Source of the DNA: Cystobasidium ongulense | Lineage: Eukaryota > Basidiomycota > Cystobasidiomycetes > Cystobasidiales > Cystobasidiaceae | Reading direction: 5' to 3' | DNA length: 64,000 nt | NCBI GenBank assembly: GCA_022835595.1 | Contig: BQUP01000006.1 | Coordinates: forward strand, 1,253,307 to 1,317,306 | In this document: in pieces, positions 1-12,288 of the stretch | Layout of the letters: each line of letters begins with the position of its first letter | Position numbering within the stretch: the first letter of the stretch is position 1 | Position numbers and translations under genes: made by a program | Notes under the pieces: model-generated | The model's input: the letters and a program-made list of their open reading frames with translations, nothing else | Told to the model about the DNA's origin: nothing | The model's database searches: none

Positions 1-1
1 C

Positions 2-1492
2 TACCTCTTGCAATGCTATACAGACCAGACACACTATGAGACTGTCGGCGTTCATCCCCTTGCTTCACAAGAAGCATTGAATGCGATTGTCTGGGCAAAG
101 GTGAGGAAACCGATGCTATGTACATGTCCTACATGTTCAACTGACGTCACGGAGACAGCTTGAGGCACTGCAGGAGATGATGGCCAAGCCCACAACCCAA
201 CCCATCAAGAAAAAACTTGCCCGCACTATGTATACCAATATTACTCGGGCCTTTGATGTCCTTACAGATCGTAGGTCACTATGATTTACGATACTCCATG
301 GTCTGGCTCATCTTGCCTCCATCACTTTCCCAGCTGTTCAACGTCAACGTTATGATCAGGACATTGGCATCGCGCCCGGGCCGCCCGATCAAAATCACGA
401 TTCCGACGAAAGATACAGGCAAGCACATCAAACTGCTACAGCACACCCTGAGATTCTTTTGCCTTCGGACAAGAGATCTTGGACGCTTGAATCGGAGCCC
501 TGGCAGGTGCTGGAAGTGCCCGCGGACGCTACGGAAGAGGAAATTGCAGAGGCCTACAATGCATTCCACGATAAGTTCCTAAGTACCAGGTGCGACTTGA
601 GTGACGTGGAATTGAAGGCAGCTGAAGTTCTTCTTGCTAAGAAGCGACAAGCTCCTGATTTTCTACTGGATCGTGAGTTTCGACGAACAGAGTAACTATC
701 CTCTCGTGCGAGTAATTGACAGATGAATACTTCCCATATGAAGTCCATTCCGACGAAGAAGACGACCCCGAAGGGCAATACGCTGACCGTGAGCCTGAGA
801 CGAATGGGCCAGCACGGCATCCGCAATCCTCGACCGCGGGCCATCATGATCAGAGCCCGGGTCACCGTGGGGCACCATGGGAGTTCCAGAACAGAGGATA
901 TCGGAACACGAATGGTGTCGAGGAGGACAGTGACAGCGACTACAGTGACCTGCCGAGCCAGCGTGGTTCTGCAGGGCATTTACAGGCGAGACAGCCTCAT
1001 GAGCCGTACACTAGCAGAAGCCAAGACCCTGGCGCGAGACCCTCTCCCACTCCAGAAAGCGATGGAAACAGGAACAATGACTACTCGCAAAGCCACCTTC
1101 AGCGAGGATCCGCTCAGACTCAGAGCCAAACAACGCATACAAAGTTCACACGCCCTGTATTCGTACCTTCGCCTCCTCCGAATTCTCCTGCACCCTCTGG
1201 AACTCATCGCAATGATGCAGGGCCTTCGCTCCGCAAACGTGTCGTGACCAGGCAACACAGAGATCAAGGAGGACGAACGGACGAAGACCAAGCATTAGAG
1301 TGGCAGATTAGAACCGGAGCTACGGGTTTGATCAACGACGATGATGAATTTCCGTCAGAGCGTCACGAAGACAGAGTGTTTGAGAGCGACCCTCAGGAGC
1401 GCGTAGGTGCAAGGTCTGACGACAGAGGTGCGACGCATGCGCAATCGACGCGTCCACCCGTACCTCGTACATCGCCATCTAGACAATGGTAG
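2..1492 (+). CDS. Protein with two J-like domains, 5' end outside window
   Basis: Exons 2-100, 159-270, 334-672 and 723-1492; the start lies left of the window. The spliced protein shows a first J-like unit (YETVGVHPLAS near the window edge, then FDVLTDPVQRQRYD, the typical end of a J domain) and a second one starting PWQVLEVPADATEEEIAEAYN. Neither contains the HPD tripeptide after helix II that J proteins use to stimulate Hsp70 ATPase; the second has HDK at about that place. About 250 residues of acidic, Ser/Pro/Gln-rich disordered sequence follow, ending at the stop at 1490-1492. In the family, J-like domains without HPD are usually scaffolding or regulatory. The function here is unknown; chaperone-linked scaffolding is inference. 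Introns are 58, 63 and 50 nt, and all frames join cleanly. Confidence 0.7.
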
Positions 1493-2072
1493 CCGTGGAT
1501 GCCTCGAAAATATCCCGTATCCATATTACAGTCTAAATCGCAATATAGGAGTACACCGCTGTTCGAAGGATGCCCGAAATCAATAACTCTATAAGTCTTG
1601 CCAGCAAAGAGCAGACTAGATTGTACTATGTGACTGAAAGCTATTCATTGGAATGTCCAAGCAATACACAACGCTTCATATCTCTAGCTCTTGGATGCTA
1701 CTGAGTCCGAATGGCCATCTGTTGACAGTCGCAGGGCATTAGGGTGATGCAACATGACTAGTAGCGCTGCCTTAGGCACTTCTTTCCGGCCAAGCGTGGA
1801 TATCGCATATCCCCCTGCCAGGTCCTGTACTGACATTGCTTGCCTGATGGCATGATTCTACTCTCCAGGCGATGTTTGATGGAGAGGTCACACTCTCCGG
1901 CTCGAAGCAGTTTCTTTATCTCGCCAATCCGCCTCGAACATTCTCCTGGCGCGCCCTTGCGACCTCGAGGGTCTGGTTGTTGAGTCATTGAAACCCGTCG
2001 AGAAACCACAGCCTTGTAACCCTCTGAGCATCTATGTGTATCCACTTGATTATGATGATGGTCGCCAATAGT
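1493..2072. other. Convergent intergenic region
   Basis: This 580 bp stretch lies between two convergent genes and should hold both 3' untranslated regions. I see no convincing coding sequence, RNA gene or repeat in it. Confidence 0.5.
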
Positions 2073-3304
2073 CTAGCCTGGCAACAAATACTCTTGCACG
2101 TCTTCCTTGGTGATCTTGACCGCCCAATGTTGCAGAGTCTGTCTGAGTATAGGAGCAATTTCTCCATCATCCCACGCATCGGCACCACCAGCGGCTACAA
2201 TCTTTTTAACGAGTGAAGTCTTGAATCGTCCTCTAGGTCCGACAGCTGAGAGGCACCGTCTGATTTGGCGATCATCGTCGGCAGTTCTGCGACCGAGGTA
2301 AAAACGACAATACCACTGCATCCAGCCTCGTGGATCTTGTCGCTTTATCCATCCTGCCTTTTCCCATTCTTCGATACTTTGTGAGGCTTTAACGCCATAT
2401 CTGACCAGCGGCATTTTAGTCAGGATAATCCATTACTGCAAGAGGGAGGCTTACCGGTTCAGATCAGGATCATATTCCTGGCTACTAAGGTACTTGGCAG
2501 TATCGATATCTTCATCTGAGATTAGCAGCACTTAAGTACAGTGTCTTTAGCGAGTCTTCGTCATAGCATTACTCACACCATTGAAGGGGGAACTCATCAA
2601 AGTCTGCGGGCATATCCATCTTACAAACTGAAGACCAAAAAGGTCTGAAATAAGTTCCGCCAAAACTTCCCAGTCTCATGATTTCCTCAGGTAGCATGTT
2701 AGGCGTGAAATGAGGGGCATCCTCAAATCTTAGTTTGCCATACCCACCATAGCCTGGATCACGAGTAGGTAAAGGAGCTCTATAATTCGGATCATATTCT
2801 GTATCTTCTTCTTCAGCTTCAGGAAAATCAGGAGCTGGTAATTGTCGTATTTTATTCAATTCTGTATTTCGTCGACGGGATGCTGAAGCTAGTTCTGAAT
2901 CTGAAAAATCATCTGGAAGAGATTGGAATTCGCTCTTTATGGATGAAGCATTCACTTGCCGGCTTGAACGACGAGTTGGCTCTTGTGGCGTTTTCACAAC
3001 CCGCTTTCGTTGTGCTACCTTTTTGCGTGGCTTTTCTTCGTCTTCATAATCTGAGGTAGAACCTTTGGTGGATGAACGAGGACGCTTGGTGTTCTGATGC
3101 AAGAAATCAGCTTCAAGTTCGCGTGACTTGTTCGATCTTCGCACTGACTTCCACTTTGGGCTTGGACAGGCCTAGCGACGCCAAAAGGGCCTTGTTCTGC
3201 GCTATCTGTTCGGCCTGAAGAATGTGAGACAGAATGTTAAGAGACTTCGCTATTGGTATTCCACCATAGTTGTCGCTTACCCGTGTCTGCTCATAGCTGT
3301 TCAT
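2073..3304 (-). CDS. Conserved protein of unknown function
   Basis: Exons on the minus strand are 3304-3281, 3214-3149, 3093-2577, 2515-2455 and 2400-2073, giving 331 residues. The first exon codes only eight residues. An apparent frame break near 3.13 kb is explained by a 55 nt intron with a GTCAGT donor, a CTGAT branch site and TTGCATCAG acceptor. The N-terminal third is basic and Ser-rich (possible nuclear signal in KPRKKVAQRKR). The C-terminal half carries strongly constrained-looking motifs: GSFGGTYFRPFWSSV, then DPDLNRYGVKASQS, then DPRGWMQWYCRFYLGRRTAD. I recall these motifs from uncharacterised fungal proteins, with relatives outside fungi, but know no assigned activity. The Trp/Tyr/Arg-rich block suggests a small folded domain. 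Confidence 0.75.
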
Positions 3305-3619
3305 AGTGAACAACGTCACGACAGCAATGTGACGACCACCAGCAGTATCCCGTGCAGTGCTGTTGGTTGGGCTTACAGTACGACGAAGGTGCGCGTTGAA
3401 AAACGAAAGAGTGTGGTGCAGCATCAAGTGTTGAAAAGATGTCACGAAACAAGCCACGCCGTCGGCTGATGATGATCGAATGCATGTCAAATGACACGAT
3501 GCGACATTTCGCTTCTTCGGACTGCACTAATAACAACATCCAGGACTAGGATACAGGTAAAAGTTGGTAGACAGACTTCATGAAGGTCGGCCGGGCTCGT
3601 TTTGACTTCGAGAGGCGTT
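3305..3619. other. Intergenic region, nothing recognised
   Basis: This 315 bp stretch lies upstream of the conserved unknown gene and downstream of the 3-dehydroquinase stop. It presumably contains the promoter of the former. No further feature is seen. Confidence 0.4.
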
Positions 3620-4536
3620 CTAGGCTACAGGGTTTGCCTTTGCGTATGCAACAGCTCCTCGTAGGGCAAGCTATACGCGGAAACGAGCGCTATCAGCATC
3701 AATGTAAGCCAGCTGGTACCAGTCGGAACACATTCATACCTCGTAGCCGAAGACCCCAGAGCCGAACAAGCAGCCAGCTCTGCACACTGCAGCGGTCTTG
3801 GACTTTCTGAATTCCTCACGTGCCTCGATGTTCGAGATGTGAATTTCATAGACGGGCGTATCGATGCCTGAGATGGCATCTCTCACAGAATAGCTGGAGA
3901 AAGTAAGGTTTTAGCGCGGACTTGACTTGATAGAGACATCACTTTGTGACCTACGAATCGTGACAGAAGGCTCCGGGATTCTGAATGATCACTAGCATTA
4001 GTGCCTTGGTGAGAATAGTGAAGGAACAAGGCCTTACCATGATGATGCCACCATATCTCCTGGAGTAGTGGATGAGGTCGATGAACACGCCTTCGTGGTT
4101 GGTTTGTGCGCAGACGCTGTACACAGTGGCGTAGAAAGCGTTAATTATCGACTGAAGCCTCACGGGTTTGGTAAATACAGTCCTTGAACAGCTTACACCT
4201 TGACACCGAGCTCCTTGCCTACTTCTGTAACTCTCTCTTCTATTTGATCCAAGGTCGTGGAACCGTATGTTTTGGGGTCACGTTCTCCAAATAGGTTGCT
4301 AGAAGAGTGCGGGAAAGTCAGCCTGAATGCAACACAGCATTTATGGAACGATGAAATGTACTGGTTAGGACCCGAGAGGAGGAGAAAGGTATCTCTCTCT
4401 TTCGACAGACGCTTCCCATCGTCTGGATCAGGATTGCGAATTCGGGTTACTCCAGCGTCGGTCTAGAGGTAAGCGGGGGGTCAGAAAGGCGAGATTTAGT
4501 ATTACGACGAGAGCAGCTCACTGTAGTGAAAGACAT
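3620..4536 (-). CDS. qutE: Type II 3-dehydroquinate dehydratase (catabolic type)
   Basis: Catalyses reversible dehydration of 3-dehydroquinate to 3-dehydroshikimate; in fungi the separate type II enzyme serves quinate catabolism (QutE, Qa-2), while biosynthesis uses the type I domain of AROM. Seven exons: 4536-4522, 4462-4362, 4298-4197, 4116-4038, 3980-3955, 3893-3740, 3670-3620; 175 residues. Visible motifs in order: LSGPNHNLFGERDPKTYGS (Arg and catalytic Tyr), QTNHEGVFIDLIH, NPGAFCHDSYSVRDAI (Asn and His), EIHISNIEAREEFR (Glu, catalytic His, two Arg), and the terminal GYELAL. All type II active-site residues I know are present, so it should be active. The first exon codes five residues and the fifth is 26 nt. 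It is divergent from the QutG-like gene over 369 bp. The gene symbol is by analogy to the Aspergillus cluster. Confidence 0.9.
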
Positions 4537-4905
4537 GACAGTGGGATACGAGGTTCGGTGGGGGACAGGGAAGAAGGACAAGAAGCTGCCTCGCTTTCAG
4601 CTGTTCTTGTCTTCAATTCACTGCTGGATGTGCTTTTAACTGTTCATCCGCACCCGGCAGTGGCGAATAGAATACTTTGTGATGCTGGCAGTTGGCACCA
4701 CACTCGCACCTTGAGCGCACCAGACGTTCTTCAGTCGAGACCGAGAGAGCTGGCTCGATAGAGTCAGTCACCGTGTAGAGGATAGTCTGCGCCACGCTTG
4801 AAGCATGATCATCACTCCGACAATGCACATGTTCGCTGCTTTGATGCTTGCCTCGCTACCTACTCGCATCTGTATACGCGCCAGTCCGCAAACACGCCTA
4901 CCAGC
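4537..4905. promoter_or_regulatory. Shared divergent promoter of qutE-like and qutG-like genes
   Basis: This 369 bp lies between two divergent start codons and must hold both promoters. I looked for the ascomycete quinate activator site (GGRTAA spaced from TTATCC) and found no good match. Control, if quinate-dependent, must use another site. Confidence 0.5.
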
Positions 4906-6521
4906 ATGTCGTTGCACGGCGTGGACTTGCTGGAAGCACACGACTTCTGCGTGTCAATAGCCCTCCAAGCCGGCAGCTATCTGCGAGAGCAATCAGCTGC
5001 AAGGGCTGGCTTGCGAGGTCCAGATGCCGCTGTAGAGCTCACGGCAGAGATCAAGATGTCGAGTGTCGATATCGTGACTGCTGCAGATATGGAGGTGCGC
5101 TTGCCTAGCTAGCCCGTCTGGACACGTCGGCTGCAGTTGACAGTCCTCGTTTCGCTTACAGTGCGAACGCATGATTACCGACGCGATAGCCCAGCGATAT
5201 CCAAGCCATGCGTCAGTTGCAACTCCAACACGCCGACGGTAGCCACTGACGATCCATTTGTACAGTATCATTGGCGAAGAAAGCTACTCTGCCGGGCAAG
5301 AAAAGCGCTTTCTTCTGACCGAGGTGAGAGCATAACCGCCACCCAAACCATAGACTCATACATGTGCTGATGCCTTTGTACCAGGGTCCTACATGGATAG
5401 TGGACCCGTTAGAGTATGTTGTGTTGCCTCTGTCGATATTCTCGCTAAACCCTAACCAAACGCACTGCATCTCAGCGGGACCGTCAATTATCTACATCTG
5501 TTCCCACAGTTCTGCATATCAATAGCTCTAGTCATAAAGTGGGTAAAGCAACTGCGCTGCACAGATGCATCAATTGACAGCATCTTACACACTCCCCAGC
5601 AAACAACCTGTCGTCGGAGCAATATACGCTCCATTTACGCCTGGGATATCATCACATCCACACGATAGTCAAAACGGCACTCTTTATTCGGCCGCACACG
5701 GTCTAGGGTCATTTTTGACGCAAGTGAATCCTGAAAACTTTTCATCCTTGTTGACACCATTCGCTCGACAAGATACCTCGACATGTAGTCCAACACAATA
5801 TTCAGCTCGTTTACCTTTACTTAAACCAGCAGGCGTTTTTCCACCTGAAGCGCCAAAATCATGTCTATTTGCTGCAGAATGGGGAAAAGATAGAAGAGAT
5901 AAGTTGGATGGTAATCTAACGAAAAAAGTAAATTCAATGTGGAATATGGCCTGCGAAATTGGTGGACGACAAGGAAAGGGCGGTAGGGCCTCTTATCCTG
6001 CACCGGCTGAATGGTCTGTGTCATGCTAACAACAACATTCTGACAGGCATGGTACACGGTGTCAGATCACTTGGGTCAGCAGCGCTAGACATGGCATACG
6101 TAGCGTAGGCCATTCACTTGCCGGAGCCTATCAAATTGTAGCTGACTGAACAATATAGGACCGGGGCCATCGATATCTTCTGGGAAGCTGGCTGCTGGGA
6201 ATGGGACATAGCGTAAGGAATCTCCTGAAGATTGCATAACTACATCTTGGCGACTTAGTAAACTTGATCTCCATTCATTCTTTTCACAGAGCCGGCGCTT
6301 GCATACTAGTCGAAGCAGGCGGTTTCATGTATTCCGCACAAGCGCCAGAAGATGATAAACCAGATGCACCTTTAACAGCTGCTGATTTAGGTGGTCGTTT
6401 ATACTTGGCTATAAGACCTTGTTCCGGTACTGAAAATGAAACTGCTAGAGAAGCTCAAGATAGAGTTGCTAGAGAGATTTGGAAGCGTGTTGAAAGAATG
6501 GATTACAAGAGACCAACATGA
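4906..6521 (+). CDS. qutG: Inositol-monophosphatase-like protein, QutG type
   Basis: Member of the Mg-dependent, Li-sensitive phosphatase superfamily. Nine exons (4906-5094, 5162-5211, 5266-5323, 5385-5413, 5476-5538, 5600-5982, 6047-6104, 6159-6212, 6290-6521) give 371 residues. Metal and substrate motifs are intact: SSVDIVTAADME, IIGEESYSAG, WIVDPLDGTVNY near residue 120, and WEAGCWEWDIAAGA near residue 290. The join LVIN/KQPVVGAIYAPF fixes the sixth exon. A long insertion follows the central strand (about 257 residues are encoded before the seventh exon). Biochemically this could be myo-inositol-1-phosphatase. The divergent neighbour is a type II dehydroquinase, which is the partner of QutG in the Aspergillus quinate cluster, so I infer a link to quinate metabolism. 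In Aspergillus the QutG role is not clearly defined. The start codon is the first one preceding the conserved region. Confidence 0.88.
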
Positions 6522-7371
6522 CGATCATATTTAAATCCTTCGAGACACTGAACCTTTTGTGAACATAATCGATTTACAGACATCCTTTGTAGCAGTTGCA
6601 GCTGAAATGCACAAACCTGAAGGTGGAGTACTGTTCTCTCTGCAAGAAGCGTCGATAGAGGACAAAGCGCGCATTAGAGGAGACTGTCCTGAGACTCATA
6701 AGAAGTTGATTGGTTCATCCGATGTTTCTGTAGCTGCACAGCATCTAGTGCTAATAACATGAATCACTACATCTACATCAGGGAGGTTTGGTATGTGGGT
6801 AAGAAAAGGATTCCTCTGGAACGCGACGAAAGGAATGAAATACCCAAAGTGCCGATGGTTAAAAATTGAAAGGATAGCAAAAGGACCATGTTCTAACTCA
6901 TAAACCAGGCACTGCGACCGCTCTGTTCTTTCGCAGAGACAAAGCAGGCATAATGCTAGATATTCGAAAGCAGAACCCCTTTAATAAACCAGGTACATAT
7001 CCCATACTAAACAGAGCTGAAAAGAAAGAAGTTGCTGTAATAGGCGTAGTCGTGCGCAATGCCCGCGGGAATTTGCCACGGCATTTCACCAAAAACTATA
7101 CCGGAAAGAGGCTCGATTTCGACAGTGATCGAAAGTTGAAGATGGAGGGAAGAGGTCGATGTAGATAACCGTTGTATGGATCGTTGTTCGTGTCCGTGCT
7201 GCTGATGATTGAATTTGAAAGTACCGCGATAATCTAATATAGTCGCGTCGTCTAGATATTTGGATGATGTGTCGTTATAAAACAGAAGCATGTGCATAGA
7301 GGCTCTCTGTTCATTTTTACAAATGAAACTCGAGGCTTGAGGAGTCGAAGAGACAGGCTATCCTTTGATCG
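6522..7371. other. Convergent intergenic region, 850 bp
   Basis: Lies between the stop codons of two convergent genes. Short open frames exist here, for example around 6559-6762, but they show no motif and no intron-consistent extension. No RNA gene or repeat is recognised. Confidence 0.45.
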
Positions 7372-9371
7372 TTAAAATCCACCTAAGGCTTCACAATTTT
7401 CCCAAATATCTCCAGAAGTAGGAAATCGTTTCAATGAACAAATGGAAGATGTTCTTCTTTCTAAACGTCTTTGTACTTTTCTAGCAGGTTGGTCTTCTTG
7501 TGGAGGAGGTGAAGTATCATGTGTACCATTGGCTTCGAAATCAGCCTGTCTGGTAGGACATGGTGCGAAACCATGAACGACCGCTGATGACTGCAATGTC
7601 GATGACGACGCTGACAGATACTCTGTTCTTCTGCTCATGAAACTGCCAGTACCAGCTCTTGGAGTAGATGATAGACAATCTTCATTATCGCTAGTGTGAC
7701 GTGATAAAGAAGGAGATGACGATCTAGAGGATTCATCTAACGAGTCAGATAGTTCTCTAGCTGCTGCTCCTAATGATGTTTCCACTGTAGCAGTCGATGA
7801 GACTAGACTATGTCTTATGGGAGATCGGGCGGTAGGTCTATAAATGGCAGGCTGATTTTGACGTGGTGAAGGCTTCGATGCTTGTACTTGAATTGGATTT
7901 TGATGAAGATCGTGTAGACCTCTACACCGTTCGATAATATCATCGCATTCAGATTCCGAAGAGCTAGAGCTTGAAGAAGTAGATTCAAAGCACGATTGCC
8001 GAGATAAAGGGTATCGGACCGTACTTCTAGAGAACGAGAAACCAGATTGATAATCAGAAGAAGAAGGTGATTCTTCTGGTGATGCTATTCTTCTGATTGT
8101 ACTTCCAAACGACGCAGCATAGGCATATTTGACTTGAGCCGATGTTGCGGGTGATGAAGGAGCAGGAGGGGATGGAGGGGCTCTAGGTACTACTTCAATT
8201 GACAGATCGTCCGGGTTGTATATACCAGGAGCGAATGCTTGCCATTCACCGCGAGACGTAATCGGGTTTTCGAGCGCGGCGGCCACTTGATCGTGAATGG
8301 CATAGGCAGAATCATCATCTTGCGCATAACCTTCTGCGTCTTCTACATTCTGGCATCTATGCATGTCAAGCGATTCTGCAACATCGATAGGAGCCTGTTT
8401 AAACGTAAATTGCGCATTTAATCAGTTTCAAATATCTCGCTCTTTCTTCCTAGCGGCCATTCGCAAGAAGAGAACAAACTCACCCGGTCATACGTAGTCG
8501 GCGCCCAAGTCAAGTTCACAGCAGTAATGACACATCCTTTCTTGAATCTAACTTTAGGAGTATGACTTCCATCTGATGATCTCCTCGAAGAAGGAGCTGT
8601 AGAGCAAGATCCACTGGTAGCCGAACAAAGCGAAGGGAAATCCTCATCTGATAATAGAGGAGAGATAGGACCAGGAGAAGTAGATCTTGAACTCAGACAA
8701 GAGATCAATTCTTTCTTAGAGCAAATAGGTTTTGTACATCTAAGGAAAGATCTTTCCACTTCATCCATTTCGATATCATCTTTGCCAGTGGATGATGACC
8801 CGACCTGTTTTGCAAATAATGCAGACGCAGTTGCAAGTGCTGCTTTTCTGGATATAGGATCTTGAAGGTCGAAAAGTTGATCATATAAATCATCAGCTTC
8901 GTCGTATTCGTCTCCATCTTCGATATCTTCTTCGTTTCCATCATCGTCTCCGTCCGCGTTGTCGTTGCCGTATGACCGTTCGCGAGGTATACATAGACTG
9001 TCGTCGTTTGTCACTATGCTGCTGCCGACGGCCGAGCTTCGATTACCGCCTAGGGAAGTGAGCGTGGTTGTTGATGATGCGAGTGACCTCCCGATACGAT
9101 AATGGCTTCGCTGGGAGTCACCTTCAATTTCTCTCTCCTCATCGTCACTATTGGCGTCGCCTTGATCTTGAGCGAATGCAGCACTTTTCAAGCCCGTGAC
9201 AGTATCGTTGTCGTGTGAGATAACGTAAAGAGGGGGTATGTCGGGTTCGAGAGCGCTTTCGCCCTCTATTGAGGCTGTTGAGCCTTCAGCACTGTTATCT
9301 GTGCTAGTAGAAGTCGAGGTAGGGGTGGAGTTAGATCCCGCTGATTCAGCGGAGTTGTTGAACAAGGCCAT
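7372..9371 (-). CDS. Ser-rich acidic protein of unknown function with RVxF-like motif
   Basis: Two exons, 9371-8484 and 8394-7372, joined over an 89 nt intron with GTGAGT donor; 636 residues. The N-terminal half is Ser/Thr-rich with a run of Asp/Glu near residues 145-160. The only clearly ordered part is central, around residues 275-350: PKVRFKKGCVITAVNLTWA, TYDRAPIDVAES, and RGEWQAFAPGIYNPDDLS. KVRF fits the protein phosphatase 1 docking pattern (basic-Val-x-Phe), which makes a PP1 regulatory role possible but unproven. The rest is low complexity with many Ser-Pro and Ser-Ser runs typical of heavily phosphorylated signalling proteins. I do not recognise the family. It has 2.9 kb of gene-free DNA upstream, which may reflect a long regulatory region. 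Confidence 0.75.
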
Positions 9372-12288
9372 CGTTGAAGGGGAATACGGTGTCTTGATAA
9401 GGGCGGGGGGTTGAAGCTTGTAAGTTGTGGAAGGATTACTGGATATTACGGGAGGGTGTTGGGAAGTTAAAGAGAGAAGTGAGAAAGGTTCCTGAAGGCT
9501 ATATATTCCGAGATTAAGAGTGAATTGTGAAAGTGGTCGATGTTAAGAGACTGGCAAGAGCGCAGTCGTGTCCGTCTGTACAAGTGGTGGCGGTTGGTTT
9601 GCGCGACCGCAGATTGATGGCAAGGCCTGTGTCGGACCTTTTGAGTGGGGAGAAGCTGGGGGATGGTAGAAGCGGCGTGACAGAACAGCAATGTGCGTTG
9701 ATGGTGTGCTCGTTGCTGTGCGGGCTAAACACCACGTCTTTTGAGGATGCTGCTGGCGGACTAAGCTGCCGTAGGCTGCTGGCGTCCGTTCTGCAGTCGA
9801 TGGGTGGATTGGGGTCGAGGGAGTAGAGGTCACCACGAGGTGATGGGAACCATGATGGAGGAGAGGGAGCTCGAAGTGCAGAGGAGGCCAGATACCAAGT
9901 CCGTCCACACACCACTCGTGTCTTGCTGCTTGCTGTCCTCGAACTGGCGGATGGTGGCCGTCGAAAGGCTGCAGTCAGTGCTTTGTTCTGAACGGCGAGT
10001 CTGGCACTACACTAGTTGGTATAGTGCGAGTCTTGCAGGCGTCCGTCGTGTCGTGCTGTCGACTGCAAGGTGCGGCGGACGTGCGTGCCTCTTTGAGCTA
10101 TGTTGTGTCGCAGGCGGTGAAGACTGGAAAACAGAGGTGAAGAGAGTTGTTGGTAACGAGACGGCCGAGCATCAGCGCATGGTGAGTGGCCCTCTCCAGC
10201 TGGTAGGGGTAGCTGACCTGCTGACGAGTGCTTCTGTCCTGCTCTGTTCACTTGCTTCCCGCACTCTTCACTCTTCACAGTCTTTCTTCCACTCAGCGCG
10301 CTCTCACTTCTGTCCTGTCCGTCTGTCCTCGCTGTATCCTGATTGAACAGCCCAGCTCGAGGATCGTCCCGCACAAGAAGAGCGTCGAAGGCGCAGATTG
10401 GGGGTATCCTACTCCCTGCCTTGCCTTGCTCTCGCTTCTGGTCTTTCTCTGGCTGGCTGGAGATGGGGAGGCGAATGGCGACGGAATGGATTCGCCGCCT
10501 TCCTTCCCACGCACAGCGAAGAGTAGACAGGCCTGAAATTACTCCGACTCGCTTCTGCCTTAAAGCTGCTCCTACTCTGCCTCCAACCTCCCTTCTGTTT
10601 TGACTTTTCAAGTGACTGACAAAACAGGCAAACTGGGAAAACTCCGACCTTTCTGTTTGCGGCATTCAACGCCACCACTCTTTCCCGCCTGAAGGAAGCA
10701 TTTCTCTCCAACTCGAAGGGAAGACTGTATATTCCGGCAGGATTATTACCATTGCGTAAAGCTGCATTTCCCACGCCAGTCTGTTAAAAGGCGTGTGCTA
10801 AAAGAAAGCCAAATAATAGTAATGACGACGGGAAAATGTTCCATCTTTTCCCTCCTCTTTTTTAGAAAGCAAGATCCAAAAAAGCAGGTGGAAGCAGACT
10901 TCGACTTCAAACGAGGCCAAAAGAAAGTATAAAAGTTGTAAAGCAAGTGACATAATCGATGTCTATCCAATAACAGTACGGAGTTGTAAGCTAAGCTCCC
11001 CCTCACAGCTCACACAAGTATTTCTTCCACTTCTTCTTTGGGTCATGTTAATGTGAACCATTTCTAATATGATCTGTTCCTCTCGTGAGAGTCTCATCGT
11101 AGAAGTGTGTCACCAACATCCATCAAGATAATAATACCATTCCTGAAAATACCGTACGGTACATCCCCTCAAAAAGTTTCAGATCGTCGGACAATCCCGC
11201 TTGACAAAAGGCAATCAGGAAATATATGCAAAATCTACTTTATAAGGGCGCAGTCAGCTGCTCACTCAACGTATTATATGACACCATCTGCAGGTGGTGG
11301 AAATGTTATGGCAGCTGCTTCCTGCCTTGTATATCCACTCACTCGCCTGTTCCGTTCAAAGGTAATTGAAATGGTGGCGCTCGAATGGGTCCCCAAGACC
11401 CGATACTGCCAGGCAAGCCGATTACATTGTATCAAAGGACAAGCTGGACAGATGAAGCAAAATACACTCACGTACACACTGCAGGGTTCTCTATATTAGC
11501 CAATCTCTCAATGACGGCGAACAAGCTAATCTCGTAGCGCTTGGTGTCAGTACTGACAGGACTTCCTGGAGTTGCAAATGTTAGCCAGATGATGCATGAA
11601 CGACAACCGTGCTCTTTTTCTTGTCGATCTCCCTGGAATATCTTGTAGGGGATGAATGCAGATCATCTCGTCGAAATCTACTCCGCGGATCATGGGGCGG
11701 GCAGCACCCATCTACACGCGTAACTGAGCCAGATCTCCACTTCATCTTTCATCTCGCTATAGCGAGCAGCAAGAGGGGAGATAACAGCAACTCTCATAAA
11801 GCGCGGGTAGTATCACTTCCGAAATGCCAATGCTACAAAGGCTTTTACCCTTTTTCGCGATGTCCCCGGAGGGGATATATCGTCTTTCACTTCCCCTTGA
11901 ACAGCGAGATGTACTGCGTGTGAATTTGGGGATTGAATTGACTGGCCGCTTCCAAAATAAGGCGTGGCTGAGGGTAAAGTCCTTGGCTTGATCTCTTTTC
12001 CTTTTCACACCAACCTCTTTTTCGCCCGGGATCTCTTTTCTCCCTCTTCTAGTGCTGGCTCATCAAACCCAACTCCCATTCCCAACAACCTCGATTTTAC
12101 TGTTGACAAGGAATCAGTACATAACTCTGATAAACTGAAGTGAGGACCAGCTCGTCATCGTTTAGGAAACTCGTCCTTGGATCCTTCCGCGTGCCTACAA
12201 GTCAGTCATTTCGAGTTGCTAAGCCAGTGAGGCTTAAAGGCTGATGTCGCCTCATCTTGGTTGATCACGAAAGGCATTAGTTATCGAA
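9372..12288. other. Large gene-free divergent region, 2.9 kb
   Basis: Separates the divergent Ser-rich gene and the Gly-rich surface-protein gene. I tested the longer open frames (for example 9804-10346 plus and 10409-10774 minus): none shows a domain, a signal or a splice structure, and overlapping frames are open on both strands as expected from composition. Pyrimidine-rich tracts occur near 10.2-10.6 kb. It is likely regulatory DNA and untranslated leader; a non-coding RNA cannot be excluded. Confidence 0.4.

Noticed and set aside
3113-3172. Apparent frameshift in the conserved unknown gene
   Set aside because: A 55 nt intron with GTCAGT donor, CTGAT branch and CATCAG acceptor (3148-3094) joins the two frames exactly.
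4537-4905. Ascomycete quinate activator site between the QutE- and QutG-like genes
   Set aside because: No spaced GGRTAA / TTATCC palindrome found in either orientation.
6559-6762. 67-codon open frame downstream of the QutG-like gene
   Set aside because: No recognisable motif and no plausible upstream exon; probably 3' untranslated DNA.
9804-10346. 180-codon open frame in the large intergenic region
   Set aside because: No signal, domain, homologous motif or splice structure. Overlapping frames on the other strand are equally open.
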